A DNA stretch of 6,095 nt, taken from the NCBI GenBank assembly GCA_046546095.1, contig JBKGYK010000108.1, forward strand, positions 1 to 6,095, read 5' to 3'. Positions 1-6,095 of the stretch are shown here, piece by piece. Each line of letters begins with the position of its first letter. The first letter of the stretch is position 1. A program made the translations under genes and the position numbers. The stretch is from JAQIBY01 sp046546095. GTDB lineage: Bacteria > Bacteroidota > Bacteroidia > Bacteroidales > ML635J-15. The notes below the pieces were generated by a model, which saw only the letters and a program-made list of their open reading frames with translations, searched no databases and was not told the origin of the DNA.

Positions 1-60
1 ACTTATCAACACCCACCCACCAGCCATATTCAAGGGATTGGGAAGGGAGTTTTTAGGGAT

Positions 61-180
61 TTTTTCAGCTTGTTTTTTGAGTTTTGTTTTTATGTTTTGG
101 GGGGATTTTAGCGTTTTATTTTTTCTTTTTTGCCTTTGTTTGTCGGTTTCTGGTTTGGGTGATTTTATCCGTTTTAAAAT
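61..180. other. T/G-skewed low-complexity stretch in the gene-free left flank (1-403)
   Basis: By hand count these 120 bases contain 72 T, 26 G, 12 A and 10 C, so the + strand is about 82% T+G. The skew continues more weakly on both sides, roughly 40-205. No reading frame of useful length crosses it and it has no coding periodicity that I can see. Read on the minus strand it would be an A/C-rich, poorly structured RNA, which would suit an untranslated leader of a leftward gene beyond the window edge, but that is inference. The rest of 1-403 holds no supported gene, RNA or obvious terminator; a weakly matching promoter-like string just upstream of 404 is discussed under rejected items. Confidence 0.6.
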
Positions 181-403
181 GTGATTTTGGGGTTTATTTT
201 AGTTTAACTCAGCATTGTTTTAGCCAGTAAAGCAAAGTCAGGAACAAAATACCTGCTTTTACCAGCATCTTCAGGCATGTCTGTGTGAGGCCCTAATGGT
301 TTCGGTTTTGTTCGTTTTATGTTATCATCTGAAAAAAACAAGTAATTCGAACATATTTTTTGCTCGTGATAGATATTGACTTATTTTTAGAGAAAAATAA
401 AGT

Positions 404-2260
404 ATGCAAAAATTTATTCTGATTACAGCTCTCTCATTATCGTCTTTGCTTGTTTTTGCCCAGAGCATCGATGATTTATCGTATGGTACAGATAATTCCC
501 TGGAGATAATCTCCTGGAACATTCAAACTTTCCCACTTGATGAAACTGAAACGGCTGATTACATTACTCAGCTTGTTCCTGCCCTGGATGCAGATATCAT
601 CGCTGTGCAGGAAGTCTATGATGTGACTGCTTTTACTCAAATGGCAGATCAAATTCCCGGCTATGAAGCTTATGTTGGGAATTACGATGACTGGGTCAAG
701 CTGGCCTATATTTATAAATCGGCAACGGTTCAGGTCAACGCCATATATGAGATATTTACCGAAGCGGAATACGATAACCCGTTTTTACGAAAACCCTATG
801 TGCTGGAAATTACCTGGAGTGGTGATGATTATGTTATCATCAACAATCACTTCAAAGCCATGGGTGATGGAATTCTGGATACAACGGATGTCTTGGATGA
901 AGAAAACCGCAGGTATCAGGCAGTAAATCTGTTGAAAGATTACATTGATACAAATTTTGCAAATGATAAAGTTGTTGTGCTTGGTGATATGAATGATATC
1001 CTCACGGATGAGCCTGAAAACAATGTCTTTCAGAACCTGTTCAGTGATCCCGGTAATTATGCTTTTGCTGATTATGAGATAGCAACCGGTGACCAAAGCA
1101 ATTGGTCATATCCTGGCTGGCCTTCTCATATTGATCATATACTGATTACAAATGAGCTTTTTCCGGCTTTTTACGCCCACAGTTCATCCATAGAAACACT
1201 GGAAATTGAGAATTATCTTACCGGCGGAATAAGCGAATACAATCAGTACATTTCTGATCATCGCCCGCTTGCATTGAAACTTTTCCCGGATGAAGCACTG
1301 ATATTCAATAAGGATTTTGAGGATCAGAGCCTGACCTCCGGAGGCTGGACAGCTTACAGTGTGACAGGTGATCAGGAATGGTATGTGCCAACAACACAAT
1401 TCGGACACAATGATTCATACTGTGCTTATATGAGTGGATATGAAAGCGGTGCAAATGTCAATGAAGACTGGCTGATATCTCCTGCTTTTAATTCAGATGC
1501 GCACGATAATTTACGGCTGTCGTTCTGGAATGCTTCCGGATACAGTGGTTCAGATATTCAACTGTTTTATTCAGAGGATTTTGCCGGCGATCCGGAAACG
1601 GCCACCTGGGAGGAAATGAATGAAGCAATCTGGCACAACGGGGAAACCAACTGGGAGTGGACATTCTCCGGACTGCTTGACTTGAGCGCATACTCAGGAA
1701 CAAACGCACACATAGGTTTTAAATACACATCTCCCTCTGACCAGAATTCAACCTGGGAACTGGATGATATCATGTTGTCTGATGCGGCAAACAGTTTCAT
1801 TGTTTCTGCAGATGTTAATATGCCTGAAGCCGGAACCCTTAGCGGGGCAGGGGACTATGTTTTCGGTGAGATGGTATCACTTAGCGCTACAGCTGAAGAT
1901 GGGTATGCGTTTTTGAACTGGACCGAAGAAGGCGCAGAAGTCTCTGCCGAGCCTGAATATGTGTTTCAGGCAAATGCAAACAGAAACCTTACTGCAAATT
2001 TTGAAATCACCAATGCTGCCAATACATCCGAATTTTCCGGCTTCAGAATGTATCCCAATCCTACAAACGGAATGCTGTTTTTTGAAGGTGCAGACATTCA
2101 GGAAGTGGAGATACATGATGCACGGGGTGGCTTGCTGTATCGTATTTCTCCCCGCCGGGAATCATTCCGCTTTAACCTTTCAGATTTGCCCAAAGGATTG
2201 TATCTTGTCAGAATCACCGGCCGGCATGGTGTTATGACAAAAAAACTGGTAGTAAAATAA
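404..2260 (+). CDS. Secreted endonuclease/exonuclease/phosphatase family protein with choice-of-anchor J-like, InlB-like repeat and T9SS type A sorting domains
   Basis: 618 aa. Residues 1-20 form a signal peptide (Lys3, hydrophobic core, probable cleavage after FAQ). Residues about 32-294 are a DNase I-fold EEP domain with the full active-site set visible: N39 in SWNIQ, E70 in AVQE, H149 in NNHF, D195 and N197 in GDMND, D244 in HIDHI, and D285/H286 in SDHRP. It should therefore be an active metal-dependent phosphodiesterase. DNA is the commonest substrate in secreted relatives, but phosphatase or sphingomyelinase-like activity cannot be excluded. Residues about 298-460 resemble the choice-of-anchor J/cleaved-adhesin beta-sandwich (NxDFED start, EDWLISPAF, WELDDIML end). 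Residues about 465-534 match divergent InlB B-repeats (GxxYVFGExVSLSATAxxGYxFLNW, ending NLTANFE). Residues 547-618 are the T9SS sorting domain (MYPNPTNG, LPKGLYLVRITG, KKLVVK). The start ATG has an A-rich leader and places the signal peptide at the N-terminus. It acts outside the cell, probably surface-held. It is monocistronic and converges with the next gene. Confidence 0.94.
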   Translation: MQKFILITALSLSSLLVFAQSIDDLSYGTDNSLEIISWNIQTFPLDETETADYITQLVPALDADIIAVQEVYDVTAFTQMADQIPGYEAYVGNYDDWVKLAYIYKSATVQVNAIYEIFTEAEYDNPFLRKPYVLEITWSGDDYVIINNHFKAMGDGILDTTDVLDEENRRYQAVNLLKDYIDTNFANDKVVVLGDMNDILTDEPENNVFQNLFSDPGNYAFADYEIATGDQSNWSYPGWPSHIDHILITNELFPAFYAHSSSIETLEIENYLTGGISEYNQYISDHRPLALKLFPDEALIFNKDFEDQSLTSGGWTAYSVTGDQEWYVPTTQFGHNDSYCAYMSGYESGANVNEDWLISPAFNSDAHDNLRLSFWNASGYSGSDIQLFYSEDFAGDPETATWEEMNEAIWHNGETNWEWTFSGLLDLSAYSGTNAHIGFKYTSPSDQNSTWELDDIMLSDAANSFIVSADVNMPEAGTLSGAGDYVFGEMVSLSATAEDGYAFLNWTEEGAEVSAEPEYVFQANANRNLTANFEITNAANTSEFSGFRMYPNPTNGMLFFEGADIQEVEIHDARGGLLYRISPRRESFRFNLSDLPKGLYLVRITGRHGVMTKKLVVK

Positions 2261-2354
2261 ACCTGATCCGGTAAAAACAAAACACCTACAGTCTGCAGCA
2301 GATTCAAATCTGTACACCAGGCGTCCATTTGTGAAAATATTTACAGAACAAAAT

Positions 2355-2385
2355 AAAGCCTGCTCCGATGGGAACAGGCTTTTTT
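2355..2385. terminator. Probable bidirectional intrinsic terminator between convergent genes
   Basis: AAAGCCTG (2355-2362) pairs with CAGGCTTT (2375-2382). After one C/A mismatch the stem continues TCC/GGA around a GATG loop. On the + strand six T follow the GC stem (2380-2385), a good U-tract for the EEP gene, whose stop lies about 95 bases upstream. On the minus strand the transcript would continue UUUAUUUUG, a somewhat weaker U-tract, only about 16 bases past the stop of the beta-helix gene. One hairpin can therefore serve both genes. This follows from structure only. Confidence 0.85.
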
Positions 2386-2400
2386 CCTGTCTGTAATGGT

Positions 2401-4464
2401 TTATTTCAACATGACTTTTTTCATGATGAATTCATCTCTGTTTGTGATTCTGATGTAATACATTCCGGCATCCAGCTTGCTAAGATCAACAGAAGTAGAT
2501 TCGCTTGATTCGCTGTTTCTTACCATGATCACCTTTCCGCTGAGGTCGATGATTTCAATCTCCGATTGCGCGGGTGCTGTGATGGTAATGCTTCCGCTGC
2601 TTGGGTTGGGATAAACCGATACCGCTTTCAGCCCGGCAGATGCAATTCCGGAAACATCTTCAACATGTACATCTATTTCATCTGAATCCTGACAACCGTT
2701 TGCGTCTGTAACGCTTACCGAAAAAGTGAAATCTCCGGCACCAAGTACCGATCCGTCCAGGGTGATGCTTTGGCTTGTCTCGCCATTGCTCCATTCATAC
2801 GCACTGTACACTCCGGCATCCAGTTCTGTACTCTGTTCATTATTGATGTACAGATCGGGGCCGAGATTGACATTGGGTAAGGCATTAACCAGAAGAAATG
2901 CATCCTCTGAATACCGGTCTTCACATGGGCCGGATACAAGGCATCTGTACAGGGAGCCATTCATCAATGCATCCGACATTACAAGCAGATTTTCACTTGT
3001 TGCACCGGTGTAAACTGCATCATCAGACAGGGCTGTCCAGCTATTGCCAAAATCTGTACTGACTTCCCACTGGTAGGACCCGGCCATATCTGCAACTACA
3101 GTATAATTGATTTCGGTGCCGGAGCATGTGGTGACATTTTCAGGTTGCGATGTAAGCAAAGCAAGCGAAACTGTCTCGGTATAGCCGATATCAACGGATG
3201 CTCCAATGATGCGGGGATTTCCTGCAATATCAAATGGTGTAAGCTCAGGAATTATTTGGCCCTTGTTTAAACCCGGTGAGTTGCAATCGGTGGTATAATC
3301 TCCATTGGCATAATCAACAAAGCCAGGAAGGGTATCCATATTGTTTTCAAACGTACCGGTATAATCACTGCCATACAGGCAAATTCCATCAAATCCGCCA
3401 CCAATGATGTTGTTGGTAACATCTGCAGCTCTGCCATTGCCAAAATACAAAAAGAGATTTCCTTCGCTTGATGTTGAATCCGTATTGTTGTGAAAAATGT
3501 TGTTTTTTAATGTTAGCATACCATTGTAGTATCCGCAGTGGAGACCGCCGCCACCGTAATTTGCAGTGTTGTCAACAATGGTGTTGTTGGCGATAATCGT
3601 ACTGGCATAGTATGCAACCTTAATGCCACCTCCATGCTGATCTGCATGGTTGTTCAGGAACAAATTCCCGGTGATATGGTTGTTGCTGTAGCCTGATGAC
3701 ATGATAGCACCACCATTTCTTTCGCTTGAATTGTTCATGAATACATTGTTGATGATGCGCACCGTGCCATACCCGCCGGCTTTAATGGCCCCACCAACAT
3801 CACCTGCCTGGTTTCCGTCAAATAAGCAGTTTGATACAGTAATAACATTGCTGCAATCGTAAAAATCAATGGCACCGCCCCGGTTGTTGCATCTGTTGTT
3901 GAGAAACTGACAATGGTCAATATAGCCTCCCATAGAGTAATAAAACTGTATCGCTCCGCCATAGTAACTACTGTAATTGTGTGAAAAAACCGAGTGAACA
4001 ACCTGCAGATCATTATATTCATCTATGTGAAAAACGGCTCCACCCCCGGAGGTTTTTGCGTATGAAAAATGGCAATATGCAAAGCCCGAGGGTATATTGT
4101 CATCCATAGAGCCATCGTTGTCAAAGTCAAATCCATCCCATCCGGTATGACTGAAACCGGAGCTGAAACCGCTGGTATCTGCTACCGTATAAATAATCGA
4201 GTCAGTTTCTGTGCCTTCGGAGATGATGGTTCCCTCAACATAGATGCCATAAGAATCATTGAATATAAAGCGTGTGCCCGGGCTGATGGTGAGTACAACA
4301 TCGTCAAGTATGTGCAGTGCTGCATCCATGAAAACGGTATCGTAGTCCCAGGTGATATCGGTACTGATTGTATCATTTACCGACGCCTCAACCGTGAGGT
4401 TTTGTGAGGTGGCAAGGCCTGAAAATGCAAGCATGGCCATGAAAAGTAAAGAAATGTGCTTCAT
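2401..4464 (-). CDS. Secreted right-handed parallel beta-helix protein with Pmp-like repeats, choice-of-anchor Q-like, Ig-like and PKD-like domains and T9SS type A sorting domain
   Basis: 687 aa. Residues 1-20 are a signal peptide (Lys2, hydrophobic core, probable cleavage after ATS). Residues about 22-130 are an N-terminal beta-helix cap of the kind common in Bacteroidota surface proteins (LTISPGTRFIF, IYVEGTI, GTETDSI). Residues about 131-336 carry regularly spaced FxxN and GGA[IV] motifs, the signature of chlamydial Pmp-type repeats on a beta-helix. Residues about 384-429 resemble the choice-of-anchor Q segment (TTDCNSPGLNKG, GNPRIIGASVDIGYTE). Residues about 433-527 look Ig-like (C447, W466, W476, C508, C514) and about 529-601 PKD-like (LGPD, YEWSNGETSQSI, VTDANGC). 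Residues 616-687 are the T9SS sorting domain (VYPNPSSG, LDAGMYYIRIT, MKKVMLK). No catalytic residues of a pectate lyase or glycosidase are recognisable, so adhesion or glycan binding is more likely than enzymatic cleavage, though beta-helix lyases have few invariant motifs. It has its own upstream promoter region and is not co-directional with either neighbour. Confidence 0.93.
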   Translation of the reverse strand: MKHISLLFMAMLAFSGLATSQNLTVEASVNDTISTDITWDYDTVFMDAALHILDDVVLTISPGTRFIFNDSYGIYVEGTIISEGTETDSIIYTVADTSGFSSGFSHTGWDGFDFDNDGSMDDNIPSGFAYCHFSYAKTSGGGAVFHIDEYNDLQVVHSVFSHNYSSYYGGAIQFYYSMGGYIDHCQFLNNRCNNRGGAIDFYDCSNVITVSNCLFDGNQAGDVGGAIKAGGYGTVRIINNVFMNNSSERNGGAIMSSGYSNNHITGNLFLNNHADQHGGGIKVAYYASTIIANNTIVDNTANYGGGGLHCGYYNGMLTLKNNIFHNNTDSTSSEGNLFLYFGNGRAADVTNNIIGGGFDGICLYGSDYTGTFENNMDTLPGFVDYANGDYTTDCNSPGLNKGQIIPELTPFDIAGNPRIIGASVDIGYTETVSLALLTSQPENVTTCSGTEINYTVVADMAGSYQWEVSTDFGNSWTALSDDAVYTGATSENLLVMSDALMNGSLYRCLVSGPCEDRYSEDAFLLVNALPNVNLGPDLYINNEQSTELDAGVYSAYEWSNGETSQSITLDGSVLGAGDFTFSVSVTDANGCQDSDEIDVHVEDVSGIASAGLKAVSVYPNPSSGSITITAPAQSEIEIIDLSGKVIMVRNSESSESTSVDLSKLDAGMYYIRITNRDEFIMKKVMLK
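3457..4074 (-). repeat. Eight-rung Pmp-like FxxN/GGA[IV] protein repeat array within the beta-helix gene
   Basis: Residues 131-336 of the beta-helix protein. The first residue of each FxxN-like motif is at 133, 160, 187, 215, 242, 269, 296 and 324, a spacing of 27 or 28 residues throughout. The GGA[IV]-like motifs start at 141, 169, 196, 224, 251, 278 and 305, almost always nine residues after the F. Residue 133 begins FSYA rather than FxxN, residue 296 is Ile instead of Phe, the last two GG motifs are GGGI and GGGL, and the eighth unit lacks the GG motif, so the ends of the array are degenerate. The period fits one turn of a right-handed beta-helix. DNA-level identity between units is low, so this is an old, diverged repeat. 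Confidence 0.85.
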
Positions 4465-4586
4465 AGGTGTTAGGTTTATGCTTAGTATCTGATTGCTAAT
4501 GTAATCAAAAAAATTATAAGTTGTGCAAAAAAAATCAAAATTGAAGCGAGAATTAATATATCATAATTTAAACTATGCATTAAAAC

Positions 4587-4616
4587 CAAAGATGGTAATA
4601 TTATAGTTATAGCAAA
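4587..4616 (-). promoter_or_regulatory. Candidate Bacteroidota-type promoter for the beta-helix gene
   Basis: Read on the minus strand, TTTG (4616-4613) is followed after 18 bases by CATCTTTG (4594-4587). The Bacteroidota consensus is TTTG about 19 bases upstream of TAnnTTTG, so this matches with one mismatch in the -7 element. It would give a leader of about 115 bases before the ATG at 4464. The region is AT-rich, so a chance match is quite possible. Confidence 0.25.
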
Positions 4617-4640
4617 TAATGCTGCGTTTGATTAAAGAAT

Positions 4641-4801
4641 GACGGCACAACCTACGGATATTTGCTCATATCCCGACTCAAATAGGGCTATATGCAGTCG
4701 TTGGATTGTTCTGTAAAGGCTCTTGAGCAACCGCATAACCCTGACCTTCATTTCGGGCTTAAGCAACCAAAAAGAAAGAATAAATGGGCTTTAGCCCTGA
4801 C
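4641..4801. repeat. Cluster of short inverted repeats in the divergent spacer, possible REP-like or decayed element
   Basis: The spacer at 4465-5038 holds no supported gene but carries dense symmetry here: GGATAT/ATATCC (4656-4661/4668-4673), CGACT/AGTCG (4674-4678/4696-4700), GCTC-tt-GAGC (4719-4728), the palindrome GCTTAAGC (4757-4764) and GGGCT-tt-AGCCC (4786-4797). CCCTGAC occurs twice, 56 bases apart (4739-4745 and 4795-4801). Outside the cluster TGCC-tta-GGCA occurs at 4868-4878. No transposase is present. A REP-like intergenic repeat, a remnant of a mobile element or a structured RNA are all possible; whether it recurs in the genome cannot be seen from one copy. Confidence 0.3.
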
Positions 4802-4932
4802 AGTATAATTTTTATTGACGAGCGTTTATTTTTTCTAATTCAATCATTACCATTACCCACTCCTGTCTGCCTTAGGCATGAAAGCTTGCAGTAGAACCCC
4901 TTCAAATTATGCCGGTCTGCCAGCATGTGGTC

Positions 4933-4961
4933 TTTGCAAATCAAGAGCTGCCAAACATTTG
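4933..4961 (+). promoter_or_regulatory. Candidate Bacteroidota-type promoter for the aldo/keto reductase
   Basis: TTTG (4933-4936) lies 17 bases before AACATTTG (4954-4961), one mismatch from TAnnTTTG at acceptable spacing. Transcription would then begin around 4968, leaving a leader of about 70 bases before the ATG at 5039. If correct, translation could not begin at the upstream in-frame ATG at 4925, which agrees with the start chosen for the gene. The motif is short and could be chance. Confidence 0.25.
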
Positions 4962-5038
4962 TCACAATAATGCGTTATGTAAACAGAATATCCGAAAAGA
5001 AAAAGAGTGAATGTTTTAAAAACAAAAGTTTTTATTCT

Positions 5039-6031
5039 ATGGAAACAACGAAGATTCATCACAGTAAAAAAGAAGTCTCACGCATTGGTCTGGGAACATG
5101 GTCTATTGGCGGATGGATGTGGGGCGGTACCGATGAAAAACAATCCATCGATACCATTCTCAAAGCTTTGGATAAAGGCATTAGCCTGATAGATACTGCC
5201 CCGGTGTATGGATTTGGAAAATCAGAAAAAATTGTCGGTAAAGCACTGAAAGAATTCGGCAGGCGGGATGACATCACACTGGTCACCAAAGTTGGCCTGG
5301 ACTGGAAAGATGAGCAGCCTTTCAGGAATTCATCCAAAGAGCGACTGCAGAAAGAAATTGAAGATAGCCTGCGTCGTTTGCAGACCGATTATATTGATGT
5401 GTACATGATTCACTGGCCGGATCATAATACGCCTTTTGAAGAAACAGCCACACAAATGGCCGAATTTCAAAAAGAGGGTAAAATCAAATCCATCGCGCTA
5501 AGCAATCACAACCCGCAGGAAATGGATGCGTTTCGTAAACATGCGAAACTTGATATGCTTGAGCCACCATACAACATGTTTGAGCGTGGCATTGAAGATG
5601 ATATTTTGCCGTATTGCAAGGAAAATGACATCAAAACCCTGGTATATGGTTCCATCTGCCGTGGATTGTTATCGGGAAAAATGTCAAAAGACAGGGAATT
5701 TCAGGGCGATGATTTGCGTAAAACCGATCCCAAATTTCAGGGCGAACGCTTTGATATGTACCTGAAAGCCGTTGATAAGCTGGATAAATTTGCTCAGGAG
5801 AATTACCATAAACGGGTGATACATCTGGCCGTACGCTGGGTGCTTGATCACGGTGCTGATATTGCCCTCTGGGGAACCCGAAAACCCTCACAACTCGATG
5901 TCATAGCTGACATGACCGGCTGGAAACTCAAAGAGGATGCCATGAAAGAAATTGATCGCATCATTGATGAAACCATTACAGATCCCGTTGGTCCGGAATT
6001 TATGGCACCCCCGGAAAAAACCGAGGTCTGA
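5039..6031 (+). CDS. Aldo/keto reductase family oxidoreductase
   Basis: 330 aa, a normal length for a complete NAD(P)H-dependent aldo/keto reductase (TIM barrel) acting in the cytosol on an aldehyde or ketone. The catalytic tetrad is intact: D52 and Y57 in DTAPVYGFG, K84 in TKVGL and H125 in IHWPD. Further family marks are the N-terminal GLGTWSIGG strand, S155-N156 in ALSNHN, YGSICRGLLSGK (203-214), which lines the cofactor phosphate region, and the late cofactor segment WGTRKPSQL (278-286). No signal peptide or membrane segment is present. The frame is open back to an ATG at 4925, but the extra 38 residues are polar, Lys/Ser-rich and precede the barrel's normal first strand, so the ATG at 5039 (METTKIHH) is preferred. 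The physiological substrate is unknown; the family includes many general detoxifying or sugar-related reductases. It is monocistronic here with its own terminator. Confidence 0.94.
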   Translation: METTKIHHSKKEVSRIGLGTWSIGGWMWGGTDEKQSIDTILKALDKGISLIDTAPVYGFGKSEKIVGKALKEFGRRDDITLVTKVGLDWKDEQPFRNSSKERLQKEIEDSLRRLQTDYIDVYMIHWPDHNTPFEETATQMAEFQKEGKIKSIALSNHNPQEMDAFRKHAKLDMLEPPYNMFERGIEDDILPYCKENDIKTLVYGSICRGLLSGKMSKDREFQGDDLRKTDPKFQGERFDMYLKAVDKLDKFAQENYHKRVIHLAVRWVLDHGADIALWGTRKPSQLDVIADMTGWKLKEDAMKEIDRIIDETITDPVGPEFMAPPEKTEV

Positions 6032-6068
6032 AGCATGTAATAACCCATGCAATCCCATAATATACGAT

Positions 6069-6095
6069 AAAAAAGCCGGAAACCCCGGCTTTTTT
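6069..6095 (+). terminator. Intrinsic terminator of the aldo/keto reductase gene
   Basis: GCCGG (6075-6079) and CCGGC (6085-6089) form a GC stem around an AAACC loop. Six A (6069-6074) precede it and six T (6090-6095) follow it, extending the stem and supplying the U-tract up to the last base of the window. It begins 37 bases after the stop codon at 6031. The A/T symmetry means it could also stop leftward transcription from beyond the window. Confidence 0.9.

Noticed and set aside
1..27. Possible start of a leftward gene: ATG at 27 on the minus strand, open for nine codons to the window edge.
   Set aside because: Nine codons with no recognisable signal peptide or family motif cannot be told from chance.
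231..280. CAGG/CCTG with flanking AAAGC/GCTTT (about 230-260), a possible hairpin before the EEP gene.
   Set aside because: The stem is interrupted by a five-base insertion on one arm, has a long loop and no T-run at the base; too weak for a terminator or riboswitch call.
354..362. TATTTTTTG upstream of the EEP gene, resembling the Bacteroidota -7 element TAnnTTTG.
   Set aside because: It is one base too long, and the nearest clear upstream TTTG (307-310) is about 43 bases away, far outside normal spacing.
785..1096. Minus-strand frame of 103 codons inside the EEP gene.
   Set aside because: It lies fully within the conserved catalytic region of the + strand gene and shows no motif or signal of its own, so it is a shadow frame.
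2299..2312. CAGATT-ca-AATCTG inverted repeat after the EEP gene.
   Set aside because: Only two bases separate the arms and no T-run follows; the hairpin at 2355-2385 is the better terminator.
4069..4407. Plus-strand frame of 112 codons inside the beta-helix gene.
   Set aside because: It is antisense to the signal-proximal and cap region of a well supported gene and resembles no family.

Overview
The window looks like a chromosomal segment from a member of the Bacteroidota. The main evidence is two large secreted multidomain proteins that both end in a type A type IX secretion (T9SS) sorting domain (YPNP near its start, GxYxxRIT and a Lys-rich tail at its end), a system essentially confined to that phylum. 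A-rich leaders without a clear Shine-Dalgarno motif fit as well. Genus and habitat cannot be read from the sequence.

Layout. Positions 1-403 hold no gene I can support; 61-180 is extremely T/G-skewed low-complexity DNA. Positions 404-2260 (+) encode a secreted endonuclease/exonuclease/phosphatase (EEP, DNase I-fold) enzyme followed by a choice-of-anchor J-like domain, an InlB-type repeat domain and a T9SS sorting domain. Positions 2401-4464 (-) encode a secreted right-handed beta-helix protein with chlamydial-Pmp-like GGA[IV]/FxxN repeats, a choice-of-anchor Q-like segment, Ig-like and PKD-like domains and a T9SS sorting domain. These two genes converge on one hairpin at 2355-2385 that could terminate transcription in both directions. 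Positions 4465-5038 are a long divergent spacer with candidate promoters and a cluster of short inverted repeats. Positions 5039-6031 (+) encode a complete cytosolic aldo/keto reductase, followed by a strong intrinsic terminator at the window's right edge.

How the genes relate. The first two products are predicted T9SS cargo, exported by Sec and then either anchored on the cell surface or released. One is a probable phosphodiesterase or nuclease and the other a probable adhesin or polysaccharide-interacting protein. They lie on opposite strands, so they are neighbours rather than an operon. The aldo/keto reductase is an independent metabolic gene. I found no defence system, mobile element with transposase, CRISPR array, tRNA or rRNA. 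Nothing here makes a convincing new multi-gene system; the most notable points are domain architectures and the structured spacer.
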